64,000 nucleotides of DNA from Sarcomyxa edulis (Eukaryota; Basidiomycota; Agaricomycetes; Agaricales; Mycenaceae): positions 434,001-498,000 of the forward strand of contig QUOL01000007.1 in the NCBI GenBank assembly GCA_009761415.1, read 5' to 3'. This document shows positions 22,141-35,074 of the stretch, piece by piece. The notes beneath the pieces were generated by a model, which did no database searches, had not been told where the DNA came from, and saw only the letters and a list, made by a program, of their open reading frames with translations. The position numbers were made by a program, and so were the translations under genes. How positions within the stretch are numbered: the stretch's first letter is position 1; the number at the start of each line of letters is the position of its first letter.

Positions 22141-25100
22141 TTGTCTGAAAAATCAAGTGCGACCTCATGCCTAGTATTCCACAATTGTACCAGACGCCCT
22201 AACAATCAGCTTCCACCGCATGGAGATTAACGATAGCATCTTATGCTCCAAGGGAGGGAGTAGGACATACACAAGGTTGCAATGCCACACCGTCACGACC
22301 GTATTTCGCGGACTCATTAGCGACTTAATCGTGATGGGTACTTAGATAGAAATTCCCCATCGACTCGGATGCACGAGCCGCATTCTCACAAGGAATGGGG
22401 GGTAGGATAGGACAACGCGCATTGCAAGTGGATAGGGAACGAGAAACTTTGCCTACCATGGATCCGGGCGTTCATGCCTATCAGCGAAACTCAAGAACGG
22501 ATAGTCGACCTCTCCGGTTCTCGAAGAATGATGAAAGTTCACATACGTGCGGTTTGACTCCCGGAATAGAACATATGTCGGGTCTGCTTAGATTGCAACC
22601 TCTCGCAAGGACATATCGGGACCGAAATCGTTGATCACCTTGTTTCAGGGGCCGGAAGACAGACAATCGAATGGTAGGTAAGTCCCGCAATGTATCCAAT
22701 TGACGGTCAATCACAGATAGTTTTTCCAATCTTGCATAGACAAACGATAACGAGCGACTGCGAGGCAGGACTATCGAGTGAGAAGAGTAAACTCACTTTC
22801 TCCCACGAGTATGGTGCAAGTATGCGTTCTAATCATCATCAAACGGTCATCTCGGGCGGAATTTCATGGAGATGGACCTAGGTACAACAGTACGTCAATG
22901 CTAAAGAGGACTATGAGACAGGAAAGATACGACATTCTAATAATCACCGGAACACGCGTCTCAATCTTGAGCCTGAACACATGCTATACATCTGTCAAGC
23001 TGTTCCTGCGAGGGAGCTCTTGGGAACATAAACACGTCACCATACACGGTCACGACGTACCACCTTCAGGTGGTGAAGATATCTGCGGCGGCGCCACCGT
23101 GCACTGTCCGAAGGAAACAGTTCCAGTCAGTTATACTTACGGTCGAAAGAAATTGACTTATCCAAAATGGGCGGAGTTGGTGGAATATTGCTTGCATCCC
23201 CATCCACCGGGACCGCGCGTAACTTGGAATGAAGGCATCACTGTGATGACCATGCGGTTTACGATCGACTTGTTCGGCGTTTCTCAATCTTGGTTAACTC
23301 TCTCCTATTCTTTGAGACGTGTCGACGAGGTCGTAAGTTGACGGCGATGAAGAGTCAAATGAAAAGCAACCCTTCACTTACCACACCGATCTCTTACACG
23401 GTTGTATTTTGGTACAGCCGTGATATCAATTTCAGAGTTCAACTCCCCGGAGTTAAGTACTTAGCTAAGTTGTACCTCCACATTTCAAGAAGGAGATGCG
23501 TTACTCAAATCAGTATCTGAACCGAAAGAGGGTTAGAAGGGAAGACGGACCGTGATACCCACAAAATTTCATCCTTTGTGTGCCTGTCGGTGCCGCCGTT
23601 GATGCGCTTCCGCATTGCGAAGCATAGTTAGGAAGTACGCGCAGCCAAGAGTCTTTCTCAACAATTGAACGTGAATTCACTGACAAAAGAAACGTGACGG
23701 TCGGACGAGGTTGATAAAGCTGAGAAGCATCGCAAGGGAGCACGCGGTACATATCATCAAGGTTCGAAGGTCAAAAAGGCTAATCCCGAGAGTGTGTTCT
23801 GCGCGTAGAGATGCTTGGGAATCAAACATAAAATCAAGAGAGGGAAGGACACGTACACGTATGCACTGAGCGCTAGACAATGATGGTTTGAGTAGTAATC
23901 GTTGCAATCAATACCGCCGCTGAAGTATGGGTAGACAGTATCGGGCAGGGAGAGATAAGTATCATGTTTGACGCAGTAAATGAAAGTGACGTCGTTTGAT
24001 AGAGATCCCGCACACTGCACAACACTCGAGTCCCAAATAGATCATCTTGAATGAGTAACACACAGACGCTGATTGGTTCTGGCGCCCAAGGTACGGTCCC
24101 GGACCCAGTGGGTCTTAATGAGTGCGTCGAACTCCCAGGAATTTGGAGACATGATCAGGGAAATAGCCGTAAGTAGCTGCTCGTAGAGGGTGAATGGAAA
24201 CAGACAAGTTTATCGCTGGGAACACCGCTGATTGGTATCAGGGGATTGGAACGCCCAGGGGGACGATCAAAGATAGAAAGGCAGAGGTTAAATATTACGA
24301 TACGGGATGTTGTTAGTGACCGTACGGGACGAAAAACTGAGGGATTTCGGTAACGGCCTGGAATACTAGAAGTAGCGGTTCATCCAATATCCACTACTCA
24401 GACTGTGAATCCAAAGATGTGGGAGCAATCATATTAGATACGCGAGCTTCGAAGATAGTTACCCAAAAGTTCGGATAACCCACTTCGAGAAAACCCACTT
24501 CAAGGGATGGTGCGGAGTTGGAATGTGGCAGTGGGAGGGTTGACTGGCGGACAAATTGGCCAGCGTAGAACGTTGATGTAAAATGGAACGGGTCGTATAT
24601 GGAGTCGACTGCCTTCTGCTGTTGTGAGTCAAGGTAAGTACACGGGAGCGAGCGTGGATGACGACGATCTGTTCCCTCACGAGTGCGTCGTTCTTTCATC
24701 GATATCGGACATAACTCATTGCAGATCTGGAGATAATAGATACACCTGGCATGCACATACAAAGGTATTGCTTGGCTGGAGATTGCGAGTGAAGTCGAAA
24801 TTGAGCTTCGGCCAATGACAGTTCGGTATGCACGCGGGCTCGAAGGCAGGAAGTCGGGCTCTAAAAACAAGGCGACTTGCATGGTTTTTCGAGTTCAAGT
24901 TCTGACATGAGTGATCATGAGAGTATTGAGAAGGAGATTAAAAGAAGGCATACGATATTTATCCAATCAGGGCATGCTTTCGTAAGATTGTAGGGTAAGT
25001 TGCACCTTTTATGGCCGTTCCATGAAGGAGAAAAGGACCAGCGGAATGGACACTGTATTATGGACGAAAAAGACTAGGATTAGAGCTGACGGATGTCGCT

Positions 25101-26587
25101 TTGGGAGACATGACGCATCTACAAATTGCTGCTGGCAGCATTCTTCGGGCGCCATATCCACTGTTATGGGTGAAGGACTGAATAAGTATACTGCTATTGC
25201 TATTATGGTCGACAGAAATAGTACTACCATTATTCAACCATGTACTCCAAGGGCGTTCAAGATGTAAGACTTCACACGAACGTGCAGGGCTTGGTTTTTC
25301 TGACAGGGGAAACCAAGGAAACCAATACTTCAACATGAAGTCGAGCATGTCTAGACAGGTAGTGTACAAAGACGGGCGCCCATCGCTACACGCGCAAGGA
25401 TGCAGACATCTTCCAATCATAAGCTAGAGTAATCGCGGGACGGAGCATGCCAAAGAGACACAGGAGAGGACGGACAACTGATACCGAAGGAACTCAGGAC
25501 TATACACGATCGTAGCGACCGACAAGGCCAACGCGAAAGAGATAAGATCCAGAGGAAGGGTAGGTGGAGGATCGGCACGCGTCAAATAGGTCGGTGTGAA
25601 GAAGAGAATGGGAAATTGGGTGGATATAGAAATGTAGTTTTAAGCATGTATTGCGCGGTGTGTATTGGGGGTAAATAAAGGACAGAGCCAGCGTGTAGGT
25701 TTGAGTGGCACTTCGTTCCGAATTGCGTCCAGATTGTAGATCGAGCCAAGCCAAGGGACTGGTCAGGGCGTGTATACTCGGGGACGAAGAAAGGATGGGA
25801 ACTATTAGGGCTGAGTTAAGGTAGGTTTCGAGGGAGTTGATGAGAATGTCTGATTGTTCCTTCTAGAGGCTGAATCGGGCAGGAGAAAAGGTCGACCGAC
25901 AGATTGACGCGCCTTCCAAGGACGGCGAGAAGAAAACGGACGTTTGGAGAAAACCCGGAAAGAAGACCGTAAGGATGCTGGCACAAAATTCTCAGTCAGA
26001 TCCCCCAGGACTCTGCGTGATCAATGCGCAGTTCTTGAGACTAAAAATGAGTTACAGCAGAAAGGACGACGAGGAGATCTTGTAATTTCAACTTTTTTTG
26101 TGCTGACCGGCGGGCGAAGTGTGGGGATGCGGGGTTTCAAGCTCCGACAGTTGTCCTCATCGTTCCAAACGCCAGACAGCGTCGAGCCATCGTTGAGCTC
26201 GTACTCTCACTCTTTTTCGACAACTTTTCAGAGAACTTTCCTTGAACTTTGTCGCAAAGTTATCCCCAAAAACCCACCCAACTTACCCTCGCTCTCACCC
26301 TGGTCCTTCATCAGATTTAGATCGAAAGCGTGTAAAAATCTGTCTAAACGTGGAATCCGTATTCACTCCGACAACTTCAGTGCTCCCCACCCTTCTTTTT
26401 CTCAGTGCTGTCCTGAACAAGCTATCGTGTTCTCAACACATCTATCTCAGCCACGCGTACTCTCTTTTGCCAAATCCACATTACTTCACGTGAGTTTTCG
26501 TCTATTCGTAGGCCAAATGCCTTTATACTCGAGGTCTTGAGGGCCAAAGAACCTCAGGTCTGTTTCGGATCCCCGCATATTTTCATT
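22141..26587. other. Gene-poor sequence up to the Zn2Cys6 regulator
   Basis: I see no recognisable gene, RNA gene or transposon protein in this stretch. Short frames occur on both strands without splice support. The last about 400 bases before 26588 are T/C-rich with short open frames and should contain the promoter and 5' untranslated region of the regulator. Confidence 0.5.
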
Positions 26588-29500
26588 ATGCCTACTTCAC
26601 CTTTCACCTATTCTCCATACTACGCACCTCCTCCTCAACAGCACACCTATTCTTCTCTAGCTTATACCGACCACTATCCTGACACAATTCCTCTTACCCA
26701 TCAGGATCATCACATGTCGAACCACCAAGATCACTCAATGTCGCATTCTATGCAACCTCCACCATCCCCCTCGATCCCTATAGATCCAGCCCTCGCCCTA
26801 TATCCGCCTTATTATTCTTACCAGCAGCCTCAGCCTCACCTTCCCCAACACTTGTCTCTACCCCCCAATTATTCATCTCCATCATCACAAGGCTCAGACA
26901 CCATTGGTACTCCGCCAACGGAGCATATGTCATATTCGTCATCAAATGCCAACGGAAAACGGCCGGCTTCCTCTCTCACCAATGGTAGCACCGACAGTCG
27001 CAAGAAGGCGCGCAAAGGCGATGAATCCGAACCTCAAAGCCCCACCGCCGAGAAGGAAGAGGCCAAAGCAAAACCTACCCGCGGATCACGGTTAGTACGC
27101 CTGCTACCTTTCTCATCTACCTCAATCTAAGCGCCCATTTGTCAGCGCTTGCACCGTTTGTCGACGACTGAAGATGAAATGTGTTGGAGCAGAACAAGGA
27201 CCTCCGTGTAAACGATGCCAGTCCGGTGGTCACGAGTGTATATTCGAGGAGTCGAATCGAGGCAAACGCTCTTCTAAGTGAGCATCTAGAAAATAATTAT
27301 TGGAGACGGTCATCCCTTCCTGACACATACAGTATCAGGAAACATGAGCTTCTGACAAGATCTCTGAGAAAAATGGAACGAACTCTCGATACTGTTCTGC
27401 GATCGATTGGTAATCCTGGGATAGCATCTGGTATGGTGTCTCGTTCACCATCACCATCTGCGCAAACAGTTACTACTCAAGCCCTTCTTGCCTCCCCATC
27501 TCCGCCTCCCTCGGCGTCTGGCTCTTCTGCCTTCCATCACCACCAGTCTCAATCTTCATCCCATCATCGTCATCAACCTCCTGGGTCTCCGAAACTGCAC
27601 TCCCTCCCTGACAACTCCCTCAATCCCCTTGGCTTGCTCGCCGAGGCTAGCCTCGCAAATAGGAGAGCTCAAGCTACCTACCCTAGCAATATGGTAGCGA
27701 GGTCAGGAGAAGACACTGGAACCACACCCAAGTTAGGCGTTGCTAGTGATAATTATTTCAAGCCAGGTTTGTTTCGTACTCATCGTGCCAAGCTAAATCA
27801 AATTATTGATCTACATGATTTGCAGGACCAATGACGATATTGCCATTACGCCGATTATATATTGAACGGCAAATACAACCCGAGATGCTGAGTTTCGTTG
27901 GGACGGACGAAGTTGTGGCATTGTTCAATATGTTCGTCTTGGATAATGATCTTACTAAATCTTCGTTCCCGTTCTGACGTCTCTTACCTTGCCTTTCTAT
28001 AGCTATTTTGACAATATCAATGTAAGACTTGACTTTTCTTTTTGTCCCAAAGCATCTAACACGCCTTGCAAAGATGCATTGTAATTTATTGGACCGTGAT
28101 TTTCATACTCCATCCCTCGTTTGTTCCCGCTCTCCGTTTCTATTGACAACTAGTGAGTTATTCAATTGCATAATTGATTCTTTCATGTTGTATTTACCTC
28201 TCACCAAGTCTGTTCAATCGCGTCAAAATTCTACACCGCGAAACCGGACCTACATCCTCGATTAACGGAGCTGGCCAAAAAGCTTGCATTCAGTGTTCCT
28301 GCGATGGGCTACAAGTCCGTGGAAATCGTACAGGCCTACCTGCTTCTCTCACTGTACGGCTGTGGTGCCGTGGAACGATATGAACAGGACAAAACGTGGT
28401 TCCTTCTTGGCATGGCCATAAGGTCAGTTTCTATGCCGTGACTAACGTATACAGGCTTCTAATCGTCCGTGACGCGCATTTCGATTCAGAATGGCAACAG
28501 ACTTAAATTTGCATCGCAAGACTGCAGTCACAAGCCCTGACACGCAAGAAGGGAAGGCACGTGACAAAGAAGTGCATAATCGCGAAAGGACGTGGATACT
28601 TTGCTTCTGCCTTGACCGCAGCTTCAGCGCACAAATGGGAAAGCCGTACTCTATCAAGGAAGAGTGCGTGTGGATTCTACTTTTGCCTACCGTATCCTAG
28701 CCACCGATATATTAATCTCCGTCCTCTTGTCCTTTTCATCTAACAGTTACATCATCCGTAACGCGGTGCAATGGTATCGCGCCCCGTCGGCGATTGCTTC
28801 GGATGCTTCACTTGCTGCATACGTTGTGAGTACATTTTGTACTGTGTATGAACCTTACAGATTTGACACTGAGTTCTTGATAGGACTTGCAACGTATTGT
28901 CTCCCGTAGTCTCGATTTTCTGTACTCGGGTACCAACTCTGCGTCCGGACTTCAAGTCGACTGTGATTACCTCCTAATCATCAAAACCTTGGAAACTCAA
29001 GTGATTGCTTGGAAGGATGAGTGGGTCGTCTACCGCAACGTAGGAAACAGTAAGTCTATCCATTTTCTTATCGATTCCCGTTCCATGCGAACACTGAAAT
29101 CTTTTGACCTTGACGTTTCAGCGGAGACACCGACAGCGGCTGCGTACAAACAGCTGATCTCGCAGTTCTACTTCCACTACGCGATGCTTGTCCTCAATTC
29201 CTTTGGTCTCCAGAATGCTTTGGAACGTTCACGCGTCGACATTGGCCACTTCTTTGCTAGATGCCACTCGTCTGCAACTGCGTGTGCGACGCTCGTCCGC
29301 GACGAGCTGGGCCCAAGTGGTTTCTTGAAGTACTCTCCCGACTCGCACTTCGTACAGACGTCTTATGCCGTTCTCAGTCTACTCAAGGTATGCAAAATTT
29401 GTTGCACAATTTACTTCAGAGTATACTTACCTGGGCATCAACAGCTTATTCGTCCAGAATTCCAGCCGTTCTTTGAGAACGAGCAGAAGACCTTGAGTCT

Positions 29501-30262
29501 GGTCAAAGATGTCGCCGATGTTCTGGAGAATATCTCGGCCAATCATCTGCACACGCCCGCTCTCTATGGTGGATTCCTGCGTGCTCTCATTTCCGCGAAG
29601 CTCGACCCCTCTGCTGCTGCCTCGTACAACAACGGAGACAATAAACTTCCGTCTTCGTACAGTAATAGCAATAATAATAACACTCACGGTAACAGCAACA
29701 ACGATAACACCAACCACGAACAATCGCAATCGCACTCGATGTCCAATGCTCACGACATGGGTCCTCCCACCGGAAATGGCTTTGGTCCATTCTTAAATGG
29801 TCACCAGAATTCTGATCCGTTTGGTCTGAACGAGTTTCAGTTTGAGGGCGAGATGGGGCCTGTTGCGGATATGTCAACGTTCCCACCTACTATGGCCACG
29901 GTTCCCTCCGACGACCATAACATGTCGTCGATGATGTCTATGGACAGTATCCTCACCAGCGGGTTCTGGGATAGCGTGCTCGTTCCTGGTATGTTACTCC
30001 ATTGTTAATTTCTAAGGAGCTTATATTCACTTACACCTCTGCTTTGGATCTAGGGTACTCAAATAGCATGGAGGGACTCAGTGGCGGCTTCGTATTCGGT
30101 GCGGGAGGTAGCGGTTTGATTACTCCGCGGTTCGGTGTTACACCGCTGCCTTCTGGGAGTAACACTCCCGCCCGAGGAGCGAATGCGAGCGAGTTGACCC
30201 AGCTCAGCATCAATGCCGCGTTCGATGGCCAGTCCAACGAAGGCATGACTACCAAAGCATGA
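26588..30262 (+). CDS. Zn2Cys6 transcription factor with fungal-trans domain (prtT-like)
   Basis: Thirteen exons join in frame to 972 residues: 26588-27090, 27146-27277, 27339-27766, 27826-27931, 28003-28021, 28074-28152, 28209-28422, 28490-28663, 28747-28825, 28884-29049, 29122-29387, 29445-29988, 30054-30262. The first 168 residues are Pro/Tyr/Gln-rich with a basic patch (SRKKARKG). Exon 2 holds the binuclear zinc cluster, ACTVCRRLKMKC then PPCKRCQSGGHECIF. A short coiled stretch (RSLRKMERTLDTVL) and a His/Ser-rich linker follow. The central region (about 360-700) matches the fungal-specific transcription-factor domain, with YLLLSLYGCGAVERYEQDK, GMAIRMATDLNLHRK and RERTWILCFCLDRSFSAQMG. The tail is Asn/Ser-rich. 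It is nuclear and binds DNA. Basidiomycete homologs are often labelled prtT-like protease regulators; the targets here are inferred only from that label. Confidence 0.92.
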
Positions 30263-31181
30263 TTTAATTTTATCCGTACGCTCTCCCCACGTTGTATATC
30301 TATAGTATTCTTTCCTCTTGGGTATTTTTTCTTGTAATCGCATTCTTAGTCTTGGGTCCGAGTCCATTACTTATGCTCCACAATATGTATACTACATCAA
30401 ACGTATCGTCGTTGTCATGTTATGCAATTGATACTTAGAATGAAATAAATAATTTCTTGACAACTAGCTCGTGTCTCGGTGGCATTGATTGTCTCTGAAG
30501 TCCTACACTGTAAGACGCATAACGGAAGGATATGGCTACGACGCACTCATTGCCCAGATTTCTTACAGAAAAATTAAGGTATAGCAACACATCTCTCACT
30601 ATTTTCTGCTTTCGGGCTTCGATGAGTTTGTGTGGCGTCACTTTTTCGGGGCTTCCAGTGTAAGTATGCTGAATCCTTCCACAAATTTAGACAAATTAAA
30701 TGTGATGATCAGAGACTTCTGGACGATTAAATCTTGATTCCCAGTGCACACCTCAATCATGTCCTCCTCTTGAGCGTGAGATTGGATCGCACCAGGAGAG
30801 GGATGCCGCGGGGTTTAATATATAGCGGAGATCGAGCGGAGGACTCCCCGGACCCCGGCTTTGTCACGGCTTCAGCCGCAGTCGCTTTTGACCTTCCTCC
30901 CATAAAGTACTTAACTGCAGGACTTGCAGAACAATCTCTACCTGACCAGTCGCAACCTTGATCCTCCTACTATCGTAATGAACTTTACATCGCACGCAGA
31001 CATATGGTGTCGCCACGGTGACGGTGATTTGATATCGCGTCTCGGCACCTCTAATCGAGTCACTCTACTCTTTAAAGTCTCTAGGCTCCGAAGTCGTCTC
31101 ACAACAACTTAGCTTTCCAAAGCCAGACAGCCATCCCACTCTCATTTCACCACCCTCGTTATCACCGAATCTTGATCTAAA
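30263..31181. other. Intergenic between two plus-strand genes
   Basis: The 3' flank of the regulator and the promoter of the secreted-protein gene. A GC-rich stretch at 30780-30860 and C/T-rich sequence just before 31182 are visible. No gene is recognised. Confidence 0.55.
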
Positions 31182-31906
31182 ATGGTTTCAGCCCGCCTTC
31201 AACTTATTCTGTCGCTCTGCGTCGTGATCGGTCGGTGTTCAATCCATTTGTAATTTTTTGGCGCTCGAAGTTTTGAATAGTCAACATTCTCTAGGTGTTA
31301 GAGCGCAATCGTCGCTCTATATCCCCGGCTTTGATCCCCAGGCGATCAGTGTTGATCAAGTGGGTGTTGGGGCAGATGGGCGCACAACTTACGTTCTACA
31401 ACCTGGAACACCGACTGATACTGATGAAGATGTAGGATTTATTGGGACTGGTCAGTCCAGGTCGACATCCTATAGCCTAATGAACAAATTCTGAAAATAG
31501 GTCCTTAGCTACCCTCGTTGCGGGTCCTGGTGATATCTTCTTGACTTACGCTGACGCGTTGGACGGTATCACCATGGGCATCGACTGCTCTATATCAGAT
31601 AGTCTTGCGGCCTGCACATACCAAGATGGCTTGGAGACATTTGTGACCACAGAAACTGTGCAACCCATGGCCATACAGCTTGCCAGTACGACTGCAGCGA
31701 CCGCCTCTACGACATCCGCTCCGCCCGCATCGACAATATCTGGATCTAGAACTCTTGTCAGTGGCTCAGTGAGCGCAACAGCCTCCTCCACCTCCGGTAC
31801 TACGGCATCTTCCTCTGCTGCCAATTCTTCGCGCGGACTGAAAGCCACTACATCACAAGTAATTGTTGTCGTCGTGGCTGTAGGATGTATCGCAGGACTC
31901 GCTTGA
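31182..31906 (+). CDS. Small secreted protein with GPI-anchor-type C-terminus
   Basis: Three exons (31182-31230, 31295-31450, 31509-31906) give 200 residues. The N-terminus MVSARLQLILSLCVVIG is a signal peptide, probably cleaved near VRA-QS. A conserved-looking domain follows (SSLYIPGFDPQAISVDQ, GTATLVAGPGDIFLTY, MGIDCSISDSLAAC), then a Ser/Thr/Ala-rich stalk. The final hydrophobic run IVVVVAVGCIAGLA is typical of a GPI-anchor signal. This layout is common in small basidiomycete cell-wall or surface proteins of unknown role. The exon 3 acceptor is the second AG (31507-31508); an AG eight bases earlier would bring a stop codon into frame. Confidence 0.8.
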
Positions 31907-34900
31907 GTTACACGAACTCTGATAGGCTGTTGGGATGAGATTATTCGAAGCCATGGAGTTCTCTTTTTCTGTAAGTTATCCCTCACGTTCGTCATTGATG
32001 TTGACATGTCAATTTGTTATGAAATTAGCAGTGTCATTTTACTCTCGTGTTACTTCTGTTGTAGACGGTGCATCAATCCGAAGTTCCTCGCAATTCTCAT
32101 CTCGTCGGTCGTTAAGGTTCTCTAGCTTGTTAAGAGGTGTCCGTCCAGACACATGAATCCCACTCCTGAATACGTCTATATCCCTACCGAGTGTTTTGAT
32201 TCGTCCCACCAAGCTAATGTTGAACCCGCCCATCGACTTGCCTCGAAACCAGTACGATTGGCGGGCCTTGCTAAGTTCATTGTGTCCATCTCACAGCAGA
32301 TTTCGCGGCACAGGCCTCGGCCGCGTCATTTATTGCACTACGTACCCGCACGTTATTTCTGTCGTCCTTCCTGCACTAATCCTAACGTTCGCAGCTATTA
32401 CTATGATTGGGCCTTATCGTGACGTTCCTGGTCAGTATCTTTTCTACCGTGGATCGACGAAGCACTCTCACAATGCATATTTTTTTACTCCAGGCACGCA
32501 GGTACCGAAGACCATTTTCGTTTGCGGGATTAACTGTCATTCACCCGTTCCTTGATAACGGAGATCTAGAGGCATTTGGTTCTGGTTCTTTCCCCTCAAG
32601 ATATATAATTGACACTCCTTCCGTTGGATAGCTCACAGTCCATATCCATCCCTGAAGGCACGCAGGTACTAGATAGCCTTTTTACGGGTATGGACTATTG
32701 CTCCCTTGCTCCCTGTTCACGGAAGGAGCATCTAAGGTCCAATCGTTTCCTTCCCTCTCTGTTTCTCGAATCGTATACTAAAAAAATCTCTCCCACTGAA
32801 GGTCAGAGAGGTTGGACTCTCCAAGTTGTCGGGCGTCACCTGCTCGGTGAGCTCGTAACACTTATTCAAGACCCAATATCGAGACGCGTCTTGATCATGT
32901 TATCGCCTTCAAACTTCAGATGCGTTGGGTCCAGTGCCTATGCAGTGCCAGGATTCTCTCATTGGCTCTCATTGGTCGAGCAAAGTCTCTTTTTCTGCGG
33001 CCGGTGGTCGTCAAATCTTCAACCTCTTCCTCTCTGTGACTATCAGGGAGTAGCTGTATCAACGGTCTCAGGGTGAGTCCTGCCATCTTCCCCATCACAT
33101 CTCTTCATAATTCAACATCGTGTTGTAACTTCTTTCTCTTGCGTCAAGGACTGATATCTTACTCATGTCATTGCTGTTTTTCAAGTATTCACAACTCTTA
33201 TCTCACTTGGGAAGTTGGCCTGCAAGACAACCCAGCGCCTCGCTGAAGCTTTCTTGCACGCACTTGCGCTCACAGGATTATATCCTCGGATGATGCTCAT
33301 GAGGATGATAAGTAAAGCCATCGCCTTGTATGGCAGTGGCTGTGTGGCATTTCTATTGTTGTCGCCCTCCATGACCATTATGACTCACGCTACGAACCCG
33401 CACAAGACCGAAAAAGCCCTGTCAGCAGTTCGGTCCCAATAGCTCTTATATTCCGTCGTTTCTCTGGCTTTCAATATGTTTCACAGCGCGAAGGAGAAAG
33501 AATAAAGTATTGTATTCTCGCAGTCTTCGCAACTCACAGTCGCTTGGTTCTTGTTGATTGCAATTTCTTGATGAGATTTCCTCTAGGAAGAATGCCCTTG
33601 ATCGTGACATACCTCCAACCGGTCATGGACGTTTTATCTTCTTTTTCGGGCCCTTCATGTGAGTATTTCATTTCACATCGATTCCCAAGACTTTTCACAC
33701 AATGTGCATGTGTCCAGTACAGACTAAGGCTTTTGCCCGGGCGAATTGTGCTATATGGCCAGACCTACACTTCTTTCTACTTACTTGGGCCATATAACAA
33801 CCTGCTTTCAGAGTAGATTGTGCATATTGGAAGCCTTCGCGTGGGGATCATTCAAGGTGAAGTTCGATGGTTTAATTTGATCTTGCGCTGCTGACCTTTC
33901 ATATAGACGATTCCTCCCCTCTAGCACCGAGCAACCATCTGATCTAGAAGTTCTTGCTACTCGTAGTCGCTACCGCCAGCCAGAGTTGCTTATGACGAGC
34001 TTTAAAGAGCACTTGCTGTATGAACGGACGTTGAAGACCCTTTTACGCCCTTTGCATCTGCGACTTCTTCGGCGTCACCATCTTCCGCCAGTGGACACGG
34101 AATTCTTCGCTTTCACCGTTCACTTCTCCGCAGTGTCAGTATGCTATTCCTCTAGTGGTATAGAAGAGGCTACACCACAGTCATTTGTGATCCCATTAGC
34201 ACGAGCACTGCCGTCAGGAACTATCCTTCTTCAACACGATGTGGGCGGCCGCTTGGGATGACGATAACGCTTCCATTGCATAGCATAGGGCTGATGAACC
34301 CGTGGTAGTCACATTCTGCTAAGGCGCTTTTCTGCAGTTGAAGTTACGAGTCTGTACATTGATGAACCTTGTTATCATTTATTATCATTTCTCGCTGATT
34401 GGGTATTGAGCATCGGCCGATATCGACGACAATGAATCATTCCACCTCCTCGAGGCTGACCAGATGTGATGTGCTTTCGTCAATTTCGACGGAAATTGAC
34501 TCTGCGTGTTCAGACGTTCAACATCGAGCGAGCTCGAAGGTTTAGGCTTCCAATGTGACCCGCACCGAACCTCACCGAACCAGTCGGATCTCTACGGATA
34601 TTGAGTCTTGTGAGCAGACTTTATGAGAAAAGTGAGTCATTTCTCTTCGATTCCCACTCGTGGAGCCAGGTATATAGCCCAGAAAACTCACTGAGGATGA
34701 CATACAGAATTTAAGTGGTTGCATTTCCAACTTGGTCTCAACTTGGTTACAACTTGATGTTCTCCTGGTGCCCATCTGCGCGATGGCCGATTCTGGGTTG
34801 CTCTGCCATCTGCCTCAAGGACAACACGTTCTGATCCTAAAAATCCCAGGTTGTCGCTGATTATCTGTCTAGCCCTGTTAGTGGATCCGGCATTATGCTA

Positions 34901-35074
34901 ATCATAGGTGTGTTCCTTGTTTTTATGAAGTCTAACACCGCTGTCCTATAGTGGTACAACGTAACATCCGCCGTCTTCCCAAGCATAAAACTCCAGTTTC
35001 TCTCAGGGTTTGAGACTCTCTTCCTTTGATACCCTCTCCATCATTTTTTATCTAGTCTGATCCCAGCTGCAGTC
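31907..35074. other. Gene-poor gap with weak coding-like patches
   Basis: No intact gene could be assembled. Hydrophobic coding-like patches on the plus strand occur at about 32360-32640 (ISVVLPALILTFAAITM, then after a splice-like TCCAG a frame with GLTVIHPFLDNGDLEAFG) and at about 33215-33440 (RLAEAFLHALALTGLYP). A 14-mer, AGGCACGCAGGTAC, occurs at about 32492 and again about 164 bases later. These could be remnants of a membrane-protein gene. The last 300 bases form the upstream region of the next gene. Confidence 0.4.

Noticed and set aside
14540..26587. Search for an LTR or DNA transposon explaining the gene-poor block
   Set aside because: No reverse transcriptase, integrase, helicase or transposase motif and no long terminal repeats could be seen in any frame by eye.
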